A stretch of DNA of 64,000 nucleotides, from positions 434,001-498,000 of the forward strand of contig NZ_JADIIO010000001.1 of assembly GCF_015594545.1 (NCBI RefSeq), in the 5' to 3' direction. This stretch comes from Staphylococcus durrellii (GTDB lineage Bacteria; Bacillota; Bacilli; Staphylococcales; Staphylococcaceae). The notes below the pieces were generated by a model. That model was given only the letters and a program-made list of their open reading frames with translations, had not been told where the DNA came from and made no database searches. The position numbers and the translations under genes were made by a program. Below, piece after piece: positions 38,180-46,431 of this stretch. Position 1 is the stretch's first letter, and each line of letters starts with the position of its first letter.

Positions 38180-38464
38180 ATGATTACCGTAAACGCTATT
38201 ATGAAAGTGAACCCAAATAAACGTGAACAATATTTAGAATTAGTGAGTCCATTAATTGAAGCAGCAAACAAAGAAGAAGGTTCTTTATATTATGAACACT
38301 TTGAAAAAACGGATGAACCTAATACATTTGCAATGATCGAACGTTATAAAGATGAGGAAGCTGTTCAAGCTCATAATAACTCCGATCATTTTAAACACTT
38401 TTTTGCTAATGTCCCTGAATTATTAGTAGCAGAGCCAAACATTACAATTAGTACTAGTAAATAA
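38180..38464 (+). CDS. Antibiotic biosynthesis monooxygenase-domain protein (YgiN-like)
   Basis: The 94-residue protein is a single ABM ferredoxin-like domain, as in YgiN quinol monooxygenase and staphylococcal small monooxygenases. It carries the typical KREQYLELVSPLIEAANKEEG start, LYYEHFEKTDEPN, MIERYKDEEAVQAHNNSDHF, and FFANVPELL. These proteins act as cofactor-free oxygenases on quinols or as small sensors. AAGGAGGAA is a strong ribosome site. It follows the MFS gene without a terminator between and ends at a hairpin, so the two probably form one operon; the functional link is unclear. Confidence 0.85.
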   Translation: MITVNAIMKVNPNKREQYLELVSPLIEAANKEEGSLYYEHFEKTDEPNTFAMIERYKDEEAVQAHNNSDHFKHFFANVPELLVAEPNITISTSK

Positions 38465-38473
38465 AAAATAAGC

Positions 38474-38515
38474 AAAGACTTCTTTAAGAAAGTAAAATCT
38501 TAAAGGAGTCTTTTT
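38474..38515 (+). terminator. Terminator after the ABM gene
   Basis: AAAGACTTCTTTAAGA (38474-38489) pairs with TCTTAAAGGAGTCTTT with one mismatch, followed by T residues to 38515. Confidence 0.85.
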
Positions 38516-38656
38516 GTTATGCTTAAAATAGTAAATATAAACATGAAATTATCATAAAGACTTTTAACGATGTATAATTATATATAATGCAGTTTATATT
38601 AAGTTAATCAAAACTAATTACCTCATATAAATCTTAATAATTTAAGGAGTGGTTAT

Positions 38657-39355
38657 ATGTTATATCAACATGGTACTTTAGGGACTTTAATGGCAGGCAT
38701 GTTAGATGGCACGGCTCAAATTAAAGACATACTAACGCATGGTGATTTAGGTATTGGTACATTAACTGGTTCCGATGGAGAAGTTATTATTGTAGATGGG
38801 CAGGCTTATCATGCTAATGAACACAATGAATTTAAACAGTTAAACGGTAGAGAGATGACACCATTCGCTACTGTGACACCATTTAATCCAGATTTACAAT
38901 TTGATGTACGTGTTATTAGTGATCAAGAGGCAGTTTTAGACGAAGTTTTACATCAAGTAAACAGTAAAAATATTTTTATCGCAGTAAAGATTACTGGTAA
39001 GTTCGAAACGATGCACGTACGTATGATGCCAAAACAAGAAAAACCATATACAAGACTAATCGAATCAGCAAAACGTCAACCAGAATACACAAAAGAACAA
39101 ATTTATGGTACCGTCGTCGGGTTCTTTTCACCGCAATTATTTCACGGTATTGCAGCAGGAGGATTCCATTTACATTTTGTAGATGATGCACATACTTTCG
39201 GAGGACATGTTTTAGACTTCGAAATGAATAGTGGTAGTGTTGAGGTAAGTAAGATAGAAACATTAGAACAACATTTTCCTACCGATAACAAAGAATTTTT
39301 AGAAGCAGATATCGATTATTCTAATATCAGTGAAGATATTTCTGAAGCAGAATAA
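38657..39355 (+). CDS. budA: Alpha-acetolactate decarboxylase
   Basis: The enzyme converts alpha-acetolactate to acetoin, a neutral overflow product of pyruvate metabolism, in the cytoplasm. The 232-residue protein matches BudA/AlsD with the zinc-binding histidines 171, 173 and 184 in GFHLHFVDDAHTFGGHV, and YQHGTLGTLMAGMLDG at the N-terminus. TAAGGAG lies before the ATG. No acetolactate synthase gene is next to it, so this copy is a stand-alone budA. S. aureus also has more than one budA-type gene. A terminator-like hairpin lies about 130 bases downstream. Confidence 0.95.
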   Translation: MLYQHGTLGTLMAGMLDGTAQIKDILTHGDLGIGTLTGSDGEVIIVDGQAYHANEHNEFKQLNGREMTPFATVTPFNPDLQFDVRVISDQEAVLDEVLHQVNSKNIFIAVKITGKFETMHVRMMPKQEKPYTRLIESAKRQPEYTKEQIYGTVVGFFSPQLFHGIAAGGFHLHFVDDAHTFGGHVLDFEMNSGSVEVSKIETLEQHFPTDNKEFLEADIDYSNISEDISEAE

Positions 39356-39799
39356 AACTTAAATATATTAAATTTCTATCACACTAGTTATAAAAGAGTG
39401 TTAAATAATAATGAAGCTAATAGATGAATAAACTTTTAGTGCAATAAATATAATTAAGTAATCAAGAAATTATGCCTATAAATATTAAACAGCCTCATAG
39501 AGTTTAGAGCTCTGTCAGGTTGTTTTCTTATTGCAGTGTGGGTGTATGTCAGGTGTGATTTTGTAATTATAAAAAATTGCTGTAAAAACAGTATTTGAAT
39601 TTTAATCTGAAATAAAAATGTGTAAGTTTCAACGCTTTTTTTACATATCTCCTTGCAACTATCATACATTTAACTACCTTTTTACTTTAGGGTTTAATTC
39701 CTGTCACAATAAATTACCATTTTGAAATAATTAGCAAATCACTAAATTTTATTACTGTTTTGACTACATAGAAAATTATAATTAGGAGATGAACAAAAG
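39356..39799. other. Gap after budA with a terminator hairpin
   Basis: No gene is seen in this 444-base gap. AACAGCCT (39488-39495) pairs with AGGTTGTT (39517-39524), followed by TTTCTT, a likely terminator. A 71-codon minus-strand frame (39454-39669) runs through that hairpin, has no good start site and looks spurious. AGGAGATGA before 39800 is the ribosome site of the next gene. Confidence 0.5.
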
Positions 39800-41710
39800 G
39801 TGATTAATTATTTAAAGTCATTAGTAAAGTTCGATAAAATAAAAATTGATCCATTAAAAGGGACGAGACAAGCTATATTAATGTTTATACCACTTATAAT
39901 TGGTTACCTCACTGATCAATTACAGCTTGGGTTGTTAATGTCTACCGGTACATTAGCGCATGTTTATGTTTTTGGGGGTTCTGCTCGCTCTAAACTACGT
40001 ATTATTTTATATACAACAATTGGTTTATCAATTGCGATTATTTTAGGGTCACTTACAGTTACTCAACCACTTATGTTTGGAATGTTGTTACTTGTAGTAA
40101 CTGTCGTGCCTTACTTTATATTTAGTGCGTTAAATATTCCTGGACCTTCTTCAACTTTCTTTATTGTAGCTTTCAGTTTACCTATTAATTTACCCGTAGC
40201 ACCTGAAGAAGCTTTAACAAGAGGATTAACCATGTTTGCAGGTGGGTTGTTTGCAACGTTAGTCGTTATTGTTAATATTTTAATAGCAAAAGAAAGTGCG
40301 GAATTTAAAGCTGTAAAAAATGACTATACTATAATTAAACAATTGGTAGAACAATTCAATGATGAAACAGCATTCTCTTCAATTTCTAGAAAAGCAGTAA
40401 GTGCTTTTAAAAATGCTGATCATCAATTTATAACGGCTAGCTTACCTAAAGGTAAAAGGTCGATTAAATTTCAAAAACTATTAATCTTACATAATTTGGC
40501 ACAAGGGATTCATGCTGAACTATTGGAATTAAATTCAGAGAATAATAGACCATTAGATACTGAAATTATAGAAATGGTCAATTATATTAGTGATATGATA
40601 ACTAATAAAGAGAAAAATAACACGATGTGGCGTAAAGAAGTTGATGTTAGTCCCGTGTATCAAAATTTAATTGACTATATTTTTAGAGTTGATGAAATTA
40701 TGCATGCGAACGATGAAAAAATAGCACGCGAAATAGATATTCGTGTGCCAATATATGGACAACATATGTATCAAAATTTAACTTTAGATTCTATTATCTT
40801 TAAAAATACTCTAAGATATATTGTTATAATGGGGATTTCGATTTTTGTAGCGCTAATGTTTCACTTTGACAAAGCATATTGGATACCGCTATCTGCACAC
40901 ACAGTATTAGTTGGTAGGCACACGATGCACAGTCTCGAAAGAGCAGGAGCCAGAGGTGTGGGTACTGTATTAGGCGTTATAGCATTATCCGTTATTTTGA
41001 TTAGTAATCCATCAGTACCGGTAGCTATCGCATTACTCGCGTTGACCGCTGGCATAACAGAAACGTTTGTAGGGGCTAACTATTCATTCGCAGTTATATT
41101 TATTACGATTCAAGTGTTATTATTAAACGGCCTCGCATCGCAACATTTAACGCTATCGATAGCGTTACCACGTATTACAGATGTAATGGTCGGCGTCATT
41201 ATAGGTGCAATAGGGCTCGTTATATTGGGTCGTAAGACTGCTTCGTCCATGTTACCAAGTTCAATCGGAGAAGTAGTAAGAGCAGAAGCAAAAATATTCC
41301 ATTACCTTTTTTCAGCTAATAGCTATGCCAAACAAGAAGAAGGCAAAAAGGAAATGCTCTTATTAAGCGTTAAGTTAAGTAATATGTCACGCGTATATGA
41401 CAGTGCCAATGGAGAAATTTTTAATCATAAAGTTTCAATACAAAATTATTATCCAACGATTTATGCTTTAGAAGAAATTAGTTTTATGCTAACTCGAGCT
41501 TTAAACAATAGCAATCACATGCACATAAATGATGAGCAAATGGGAGAATATTTACTGGTATTTGAAAATATTGCAAAACATTTTGACCATAATAATTATA
41601 TTGTTATTAAAGAATTATCATCGTTACCTCAGTATGTTTACATTAAAGAAGCTTTAATGAATATTCAGCATAATTGCATACACACAAATAATGTACAAAG
41701 CCATAAATAA
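39800..41710 (+). CDS. FUSC-family membrane protein (aromatic acid exporter-like)
   Basis: The 636-residue protein has two hydrophobic blocks (about residues 25-160 and 335-465) separated and followed by hydrophilic regions. This is the layout of the FUSC/YccS/AaeB family. KGTRQAILMFIPLIIGYLTD and the second block's DKAYWIPLSAHTVLVGRHTMHSLERAGARGVGT carry the family signature (conserved W-x-x-x-T/S-A, then a G-R-...-RGxGT turn). Relatives export aromatic carboxylic acids or act in membrane stress; the substrate here is unknown. The start is GTG 39800, eight bases after AGGAGATG. The YdaT-like gene follows on the same strand. Confidence 0.82.
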   Translation: MINYLKSLVKFDKIKIDPLKGTRQAILMFIPLIIGYLTDQLQLGLLMSTGTLAHVYVFGGSARSKLRIILYTTIGLSIAIILGSLTVTQPLMFGMLLLVVTVVPYFIFSALNIPGPSSTFFIVAFSLPINLPVAPEEALTRGLTMFAGGLFATLVVIVNILIAKESAEFKAVKNDYTIIKQLVEQFNDETAFSSISRKAVSAFKNADHQFITASLPKGKRSIKFQKLLILHNLAQGIHAELLELNSENNRPLDTEIIEMVNYISDMITNKEKNNTMWRKEVDVSPVYQNLIDYIFRVDEIMHANDEKIAREIDIRVPIYGQHMYQNLTLDSIIFKNTLRYIVIMGISIFVALMFHFDKAYWIPLSAHTVLVGRHTMHSLERAGARGVGTVLGVIALSVILISNPSVPVAIALLALTAGITETFVGANYSFAVIFITIQVLLLNGLASQHLTLSIALPRITDVMVGVIIGAIGLVILGRKTASSMLPSSIGEVVRAEAKIFHYLFSANSYAKQEEGKKEMLLLSVKLSNMSRVYDSANGEIFNHKVSIQNYYPTIYALEEISFMLTRALNNSNHMHINDEQMGEYLLVFENIAKHFDHNNYIVIKELSSLPQYVYIKEALMNIQHNCIHTNNVQSHK

Positions 41711-41716
41711 TAAAAA

Positions 41717-41741
41717 GTTTCAGATAGCTAGTACGTGGTAA
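41717..41741 (+). promoter_or_regulatory. Possible sigma-B promoter of the YdaT-like gene
   Basis: GTTT (41717-41720) and TGGTAA (41736-41741) are spaced by 15 bases, close to the sigma-B pattern GTTT-N12-15-GGGWAW with one mismatch. B. subtilis ydaT is in the general stress regulon, which fits. It is a weak match. Confidence 0.35.
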
Positions 41742-41770
41742 TTTATTAGAAAAGGAGAGTGTCATGTTAA

Positions 41771-42184
41771 ATGCCTTGGACAATGGAGGACTACCCACAA
41801 AGTTGGAAAAACTTTGATGAACTAGAACGCAAAAAAGCAATTGATATTGGTAATGCCATGCTCAAAGATGGTTACAGTGAAAGTGACACAATTCCAATTG
41901 CGACGAAACAAGCCGAATCTTGGTATAAAGATGCTTCGCAACAAGAACTAGACGAACTAAAAAATAAAAAGATTACGCAACATCAAAAAGATAGCGAAGC
42001 CAATCCGGAACTTAACGAACGTGACGTACATGTATACTTCGAAGACGATAATTGGAAAGTGAAAACGGACAGAGCCAAACAAGCGTCAGATCGTTTTGAT
42101 AAAAAGGAAGATGCGATGAAAAGAGCTCGTAATATCGCAGATAATAGAGATGTAGAAATAATAGAACATAAAAAAGATGAATAA
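41771..42184 (+). CDS. YdaT-like stress protein with DUF2188 domain
   Basis: The 137-residue soluble protein matches the B. subtilis YdaT type. It has an N-terminal part with PWTMEDYPQSWKNFDELERKKAIDIGNAML (plant-related KGG/ChaB-like motif), a charged middle and a C-terminal DUF2188 domain (RDVHVYFEDDNWKVK to ADNRDVEII). The function is unknown. DUF2188 proteins are often part of general stress regulons, and a possible sigma-B promoter lies upstream. GGAGAG is 11 bases before the ATG. A strong terminator follows directly. Confidence 0.85.
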   Translation: MPWTMEDYPQSWKNFDELERKKAIDIGNAMLKDGYSESDTIPIATKQAESWYKDASQQELDELKNKKITQHQKDSEANPELNERDVHVYFEDDNWKVKTDRAKQASDRFDKKEDAMKRARNIADNRDVEIIEHKKDE

Positions 42185-42187
42185 TTT

Positions 42188-42233
42188 AAAGACAGAGTCT
42201 GGAGACAATATTATGTCCTAGACTCTGTCTTTT
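42188..42233 (+). terminator. Terminator after the YdaT-like gene
   Basis: AAAGACAGAGTCT (42188-42200) pairs perfectly with AGACTCTGTCTTT (42220-42232), followed by T. The loop is about 19 bases. Confidence 0.85.
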
Positions 42234-42243
42234 AGCATATATA

Positions 42244-42269
42244 GTTATAATATTTATATGAATGGGTAA
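42244..42269 (+). promoter_or_regulatory. Candidate sigma-B promoter of the PaiB-like gene
   Basis: GTTATA (42244-42249) and GGGTAA (42264-42269) are spaced by 14 bases, within the sigma-B range; the -10 is the better match. It lies 34 bases upstream of the ATG. Confidence 0.45.
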
Positions 42270-42302
42270 GTAAGATGTAAGTAATTAAAGGGGGCGTGTA
42301 TC

Positions 42303-42908
42303 ATGTATATCCCAAAATATTATCAATTGCACGATTACGAAGAAATTAAACAGTTTATGCGCAACAATAACTTTGTCACTATAATTACTACTGAAGGGGA
42401 AAAGCCAATAGCAACACATTTACCAGTGAATATTGAAGAACACAGTAATGTTTTATATATTTCAGGACATTTTGCTAAAGGTAATAAACAGTGGCAGACG
42501 ATAAATAATAATGACAATATATTAATTATATTTCATGGTCCGCATGGCTATGTTTCTTCTACTTGGTATGAACAAGAAGACGTTCCAACGTGGGATTATG
42601 AAAGTATTCATACATATGGTGAAGGACAGTTGCTTGATGAGGAACAATTGGCTGCAGATTTAACAAAACTATTAAAGCAATACGAAAAGCATCGTGAAAA
42701 TGGTGCAACTTGGGACAATTTATCGGGCCAAACAAAAAAACAAATTAAAGGTATAGTAGGGTTTAAAATTAAAGTAACAGATATTGAAGCGGCTTATAAA
42801 CTAAGTCAAACACGTAGTGAACAAGAGAAACGGAATATAACATCACAGTTAAATAACAGTGATAACCCTATGGATCATATTTTAGCTGATGAAATAGAAA
42901 AACAATAA
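42303..42908 (+). CDS. FMN-binding split-barrel protein, PaiB family
   Basis: The 201-residue protein is of the PaiB family. PaiB was described as a repressor of sporulation and protease genes in B. subtilis and is structurally an FMN-binding split-barrel protein. Visible features are MYIPKYYQLHDYEEI at the N-terminus, PIATHLPVN, and the hallmark HGPHGYVSSTWYEQEDVPTWDYESIHTYG (histidine/tryptophan-rich), then GIVGFKIKVTDIEA. Whether it acts as an enzyme or a regulator here is unknown, and there is no PaiA neighbour. GGGGGCG precedes the ATG. It is a single gene ending at a terminator. Confidence 0.88.
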   Translation: MYIPKYYQLHDYEEIKQFMRNNNFVTIITTEGEKPIATHLPVNIEEHSNVLYISGHFAKGNKQWQTINNNDNILIIFHGPHGYVSSTWYEQEDVPTWDYESIHTYGEGQLLDEEQLAADLTKLLKQYEKHRENGATWDNLSGQTKKQIKGIVGFKIKVTDIEAAYKLSQTRSEQEKRNITSQLNNSDNPMDHILADEIEKQ

Positions 42909-42928
42909 AATGATATAAAAGATAAGCG

Positions 42929-42961
42929 AAGTGCGAATCAAAAAAGATTCGTGCTTTTTTT
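42929..42961 (+). terminator. Terminator after the PaiB-like gene
   Basis: AAGTGCGAATC (42929-42939) pairs with GATTCGTGCTT (42946-42956) around an A-run loop, with seven T at the end. Confidence 0.85.
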
Positions 42962-43089
42962 GTTGGTATAAAGGAATTTTAGCGTATAATTGTTATTGTA
43001 CAAACAGAAAATACAAGTGTATTACTTAAAAAATCACTTAAAATAAAGTATACTTACATTAACAAAGATAAAACCAGGGGGAATAAAGG

Positions 43090-43797
43090 ATGTATGTTGA
43101 ACGCAAGCCCTCACTACATTTAGAGGAATTAAAAGAAGATTTTAAGCATAGTTTTAGTGATTTTAACGACTCAGACGAAGCTTTTTCGACTCTTGTAGAT
43201 TTCGTTAGTTTGGATCAGATTTATAGTTCTGCTCTAAAAGAAATCAGTACAAAATTAGATATTTTAGATGATAATTTCGAACATATATATAAACACAATC
43301 CAATACATCATATGGAACGTCGAGTAAAACAATTAAGTAGTGTTATTTCTAAATTACAACGCAAGGGGTATGAAGTATCGGCCGAATCTGCAAAAGATAA
43401 CTTGCAAGACATTGCTGGTATACGAGTGATATGTAATTATATAGAAGATATTTATGCGATAGAAAAATTATTATTAAATCAAGGAGATATAGAGTTATTA
43501 AAACGTAAAGATTATATAGAATATCCTAAAAGCAATGGCTATAGAAGTCTACATATAGTCGTAACAGTGCCTGTATTTCTCGCAGAATTTGTAGAATATG
43601 TACCTGTAGAAATTCAAATCCGCACGATTGGCATGGATATGTGGGCGAGTTTGGAACATCAAATAAGATATAAAAACGAAGCAAATACAGAAAAATATCG
43701 TAGTTTATTGAAGCAATGTGCTACACAGATTACTGACGTAGAGCATACAATGCAAGATATTCATTCCGAAGTATTTGAACAGCATTCATATAAATAA
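43090..43797 (+). CDS. relP: Small alarmone synthetase RelP
   Basis: RelP makes the stringent-response alarmones (p)ppGpp from ATP and GTP or GDP, without ribosome contact. The 235-residue protein has the synthetase domain [16 protein letters not shown] (from residue 107), the GTP-stacking Tyr151 in [15 protein letters not shown] (174-179) and [10 protein letters not shown]. Its N-terminus [14 protein letters not shown] and the segment [21 protein letters not shown] are those of staphylococcal RelP rather than RelQ. In S. aureus relP is induced by cell-wall stress. CAGGGGGAATAAAGG precedes the ATG. It is a single gene with its own terminator. Confidence 0.95.
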   Translation: MYVERKPSLHLEELKEDFKHSFSDFNDSDEAFSTLVDFVSLDQIYSSALKEISTKLDILDDNFEHIYKHNPIHHMERRVKQLSSVISKLQRKGYEVSAESAKDNLQDIAGIRVICNYIEDIYAIEKLLLNQGDIELLKRKDYIEYPKSNGYRSLHIVVTVPVFLAEFVEYVPVEIQIRTIGMDMWASLEHQIRYKNEANTEKYRSLLKQCATQITDVEHTMQDIHSEVFEQHSYK

Positions 43798-43811
43798 AAT
43801 TAATAATCAGT

Positions 43812-43857
43812 AAAACTATCTAGTTAACGCTTAATGCGGAGATTAGGTAGTTTTTTT
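43812..43857 (+). terminator. Terminator after relP
   Basis: ACTATCTA (43815-43822) pairs with TAGGTAGT (43844-43851) with one wobble pair, followed by seven T. Confidence 0.75.
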
Positions 43858-43956
43858 ATGCGGTAAAAACCAATGAAAACGTAATTAAGAACTATTTAGG
43901 TGAAAATAATTTAAAGAATTGCATAACGAAATTCAAAAATAATTTTTTTATACAAC

Positions 43957-43970
43957 TGGAAGCGTTTGCA
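43957..43970 (+). promoter_or_regulatory. cre site overlapping the gntR promoter
   Basis: TGGAAGCGTTTGCA fits the cre consensus (TGNAANCGNTNNCA) and overlaps the -35 box TTGCAT (43966-43971). It predicts CcpA repression of the gluconate operon. Confidence 0.7.
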
Positions 43971-43987
43971 TTTTCGGTTATTTTGTA

Positions 43988-44015
43988 CTAATATACTTGT
44001 ATACAAGTATATTAG
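43988..44015 (+). promoter_or_regulatory. GntR operator: perfect 28-bp palindrome
   Basis: The palindrome 43988-44015 has the core ATACTTGTATACAAGTAT, the operator known for B. subtilis GntR. It covers the -10 box TAATAT (43989-43994, 17 bases behind the -35 TTGCAT) and the likely transcription start. Gluconate would release the repressor. Confidence 0.85.
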
Positions 44016-44035
44016 ATGCTGGCGAGGTGATTATT

Positions 44036-44716
44036 TTGGAATTTGAATATCCAGAGCAATGGTTAGAAGGTGCTTCAAAAGGTGAAATGATAGCAGCTGA
44101 AATTCGTTTAAACATAGTTAAAGGTACGATAGAACCTGATACATTATTAACGGAAAATCAAGTTGCTAAAACTTATAATGTTAGTCGATCGCCAGTACGA
44201 GACGCGTTTAAATTGTTAAAACAAGATCAATTGATCCATTTAGAACGCATGGGTGCGGAAGTGTTACCTTTTGAAGATAAGGAGAAAAAGGAGCTATACG
44301 ATTTACGTATTATGTTAGAATCTTTTGCTTTCTCTAGATTAAAAGAGCAACAAATTGAGTTAGTCGTTAAAGAGTTAAGCAAACAATTAGAAATGATGAA
44401 AGTAGCCGTACAATTTGAAGATGCTGAATCATTCACTCAACATGATATTAAATTCCATGAAGTAGCCATCTTAGCTTCCAAACATCAATATTTAAAAACT
44501 TATTGGAATAATTTGAGGCCGGTAATGGAAGCTCTTATATTGCTATCGATGCGTCATAGAATGCAACATGATAAAAAAGATTTTGAGCGTATTCATTATA
44601 ATCATCAAGTGTTTATCGATGCGATTGCTACACAAGATACAACGAGGTTAAGACATGCTTTCCACTTAAATTTTGATGATGTAGGCGAAGATATTGAAAG
44701 TTTTTGGTTGAAATAG
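44036..44716 (+). CDS. gntR: Gluconate operon repressor GntR (GntR/FadR family)
   Basis: The 226-residue protein has an N-terminal winged helix (LTENQVAKTYNVSRSPVRDAFKLL) and an FCD ligand-binding domain (from about residue 85: LYDLRIMLESFAFSRL, FTQHDIKFHEVAI, FHLNFDD). It matches S. aureus and Bacillus GntR, which represses the gnt operon until gluconate binds. I use TTG 44036, five bases after GAGGTGA; the upstream ATG at 43997 lies inside the operator. The first residues then match S. aureus GntR (EFEYPEQWLEGASKGE). gntK starts 36 bases downstream. Confidence 0.94.
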   Translation: MEFEYPEQWLEGASKGEMIAAEIRLNIVKGTIEPDTLLTENQVAKTYNVSRSPVRDAFKLLKQDQLIHLERMGAEVLPFEDKEKKELYDLRIMLESFAFSRLKEQQIELVVKELSKQLEMMKVAVQFEDAESFTQHDIKFHEVAILASKHQYLKTYWNNLRPVMEALILLSMRHRMQHDKKDFERIHYNHQVFIDAIATQDTTRLRHAFHLNFDDVGEDIESFWLK

Positions 44717-44751
44717 AACAGAGTAAGTAATTTAGGAGATGAAATGACAAA

Positions 44752-46299
44752 ATGAAATATATGATTGGTGTCGACATAGGTACTACGAGTACTAAATCCG
44801 TGTTATACGATGAGCAAGGTAATTTTATATTAAAGCATAATATTGGTTACCCCCTTAATACACCGAATGTAGATGTATCCGAAGAAAATCCGGATGAATT
44901 ATTCGATGCCGTGATAATGACGATTAAATATGTGATTAGAGAGTCAGGCATTAATAAAGATGACATTAAATTAGTATCGTTTAGTGCTCAAATGCATAGT
45001 TTAATTGCCATGGATAATAACCATAAACGATTAACAGAAAATCTAACTTGGGCAGACAATAGAGCGAGTAAGTATGCTGAGAAAATAAATCAAGACCATA
45101 ATGGTTTTGATATTTATCAAAGAACTGGTACACCAATACATCCAATGTCGCCATTATCTAAAATTTTCTGGATGAAACATGAGCAACAACAAACTTATAA
45201 TGATACAGCGAAGTTCATTGATATTAAAACATATATATTTTATCAGTTATTTGAACAATATGTGATTGATCAATCCATGGCTTCTGCTACTGGAATATTA
45301 AACCTAGAAACGTTGCAATGGGATAAAGAAGCAATGCAATTATTAGAGATTAATGAAAATCAACTACCTGAAGTTGTGCCAACAACACATATTTTAACGG
45401 GAATGAAAAAACGCTATGCGACACTTATGGGATTGAATGAAGATACGCCATTTGTAGTAGGTGCGAGTGATGGTGTGTTATCAAATTTAGGCGTAAATGC
45501 CTTTAAAAAAGGCGAAGTCGCAGTGACGATAGGAACTTCTGGAGCCATACGTACGGTCATTGATAAACCACGTACTGATTATAAAGGGCGCATTTTCTGT
45601 TATGTCTTAACCGAAGACCATTATGTTATCGGTGGTCCTGTAAATAATGGTGGCGTAATTTTACGTTGGTTACGAGATGAATTATTAGCTAGTGAAGTAG
45701 AAACTGCAAAACGATTAGGTGTTGATACTTATGATGTATTAACTCGAATTGCAAGCAGAGTTAAACCAGGTGCTGAAGGGTTAATATTCCATCCTTACTT
45801 AGCAGGTGAACGTGCACCATTATGGAATGCTGACGCACGTGGATCTTTCTTTGGGTTAACTTTATCTCATAAAAAGGAACATATGATACGCGCTGCATTA
45901 GAAGGGGTGTTATATAACCTTTACACTGTTTATCTGGCACTAATTGAAGTTATGAATGAAACACCAAAATCAATTAAAGCTACAGGTGGATTTGCTAAAA
46001 GTGAAGTGTGGCGTCAAATGATGGCTGATATTTTTGATACGCATTTAAGTGTCCCTGAAAGTTATGAAAGTTCTTGTTTAGGCGCTTGTGTACTAGGTAT
46101 GAAAGCATTGGGAGAAGTTGAAGATTTTTCAATTATTGAAGATATGGTCGGTACCACTAATGAACACGAACCTGATCAAGAGCAAGTACAAACGTATCAG
46201 CAGTTGGTTGCTATATTTATTAATTTAAGTCGTTCATTAGAAGAGCGTTATGCTGAAATAGCGGATTTCCAACGTAACAATATGACAACAGAGAAATAA
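44752..46299 (+). CDS. gntK: Gluconate kinase GntK (FGGY family)
   Basis: GntK phosphorylates gluconate to 6-phosphogluconate, feeding the pentose phosphate pathway. The 515-residue FGGY carbohydrate kinase has the ATP loop IGVDIGTTSTKSVLYD, the catalytic region FSAQMHSL and LTWADNRAS, GASDGVLSNLG, VAVTIGTSGAIRTV, and the C-terminal KATGGFAKSEVWRQMMADI. TAGGAGATGA precedes the ATG. It sits between gntR and gntP in the usual order. A short hairpin with two wobble pairs (46316-46340) follows, without a T-run, and could dampen transcription into gntP. Confidence 0.95.
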   Translation: MKYMIGVDIGTTSTKSVLYDEQGNFILKHNIGYPLNTPNVDVSEENPDELFDAVIMTIKYVIRESGINKDDIKLVSFSAQMHSLIAMDNNHKRLTENLTWADNRASKYAEKINQDHNGFDIYQRTGTPIHPMSPLSKIFWMKHEQQQTYNDTAKFIDIKTYIFYQLFEQYVIDQSMASATGILNLETLQWDKEAMQLLEINENQLPEVVPTTHILTGMKKRYATLMGLNEDTPFVVGASDGVLSNLGVNAFKKGEVAVTIGTSGAIRTVIDKPRTDYKGRIFCYVLTEDHYVIGGPVNNGGVILRWLRDELLASEVETAKRLGVDTYDVLTRIASRVKPGAEGLIFHPYLAGERAPLWNADARGSFFGLTLSHKKEHMIRAALEGVLYNLYTVYLALIEVMNETPKSIKATGGFAKSEVWRQMMADIFDTHLSVPESYESSCLGACVLGMKALGEVEDFSIIEDMVGTTNEHEPDQEQVQTYQQLVAIFINLSRSLEERYAEIADFQRNNMTTEK

Positions 46300-46383
46300 A
46301 AGTTTTGAGAAGCATAGGTGGCACAATAACAGTGTCGCCTCGCTATTGTTTAACAAATTAAAGCAAAAATTTTTGAAAACTAA

Positions 46384-46397
46384 AGAAAGCGTTAACA
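46384..46397 (+). promoter_or_regulatory. cre-like site upstream of gntP
   Basis: AGAAAGCGTTAACA differs from the cre consensus only at the first T. It lies 35 bases before the gntP ATG and could give gntP an extra level of catabolite repression. Confidence 0.5.
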
Positions 46398-46431
46398 ATT
46401 AATGAAACACTTTTCGAGAGGGGATTAACTT

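Noticed and set aside
39454-39669. 71-codon minus-strand frame after budA
   Set aside because: It runs through a terminator hairpin and lacks a start signal.
46316-46340. Hairpin between gntK and gntP as a terminator
   Set aside because: The stem has two wobble pairs and no T-run; at most it dampens read-through.
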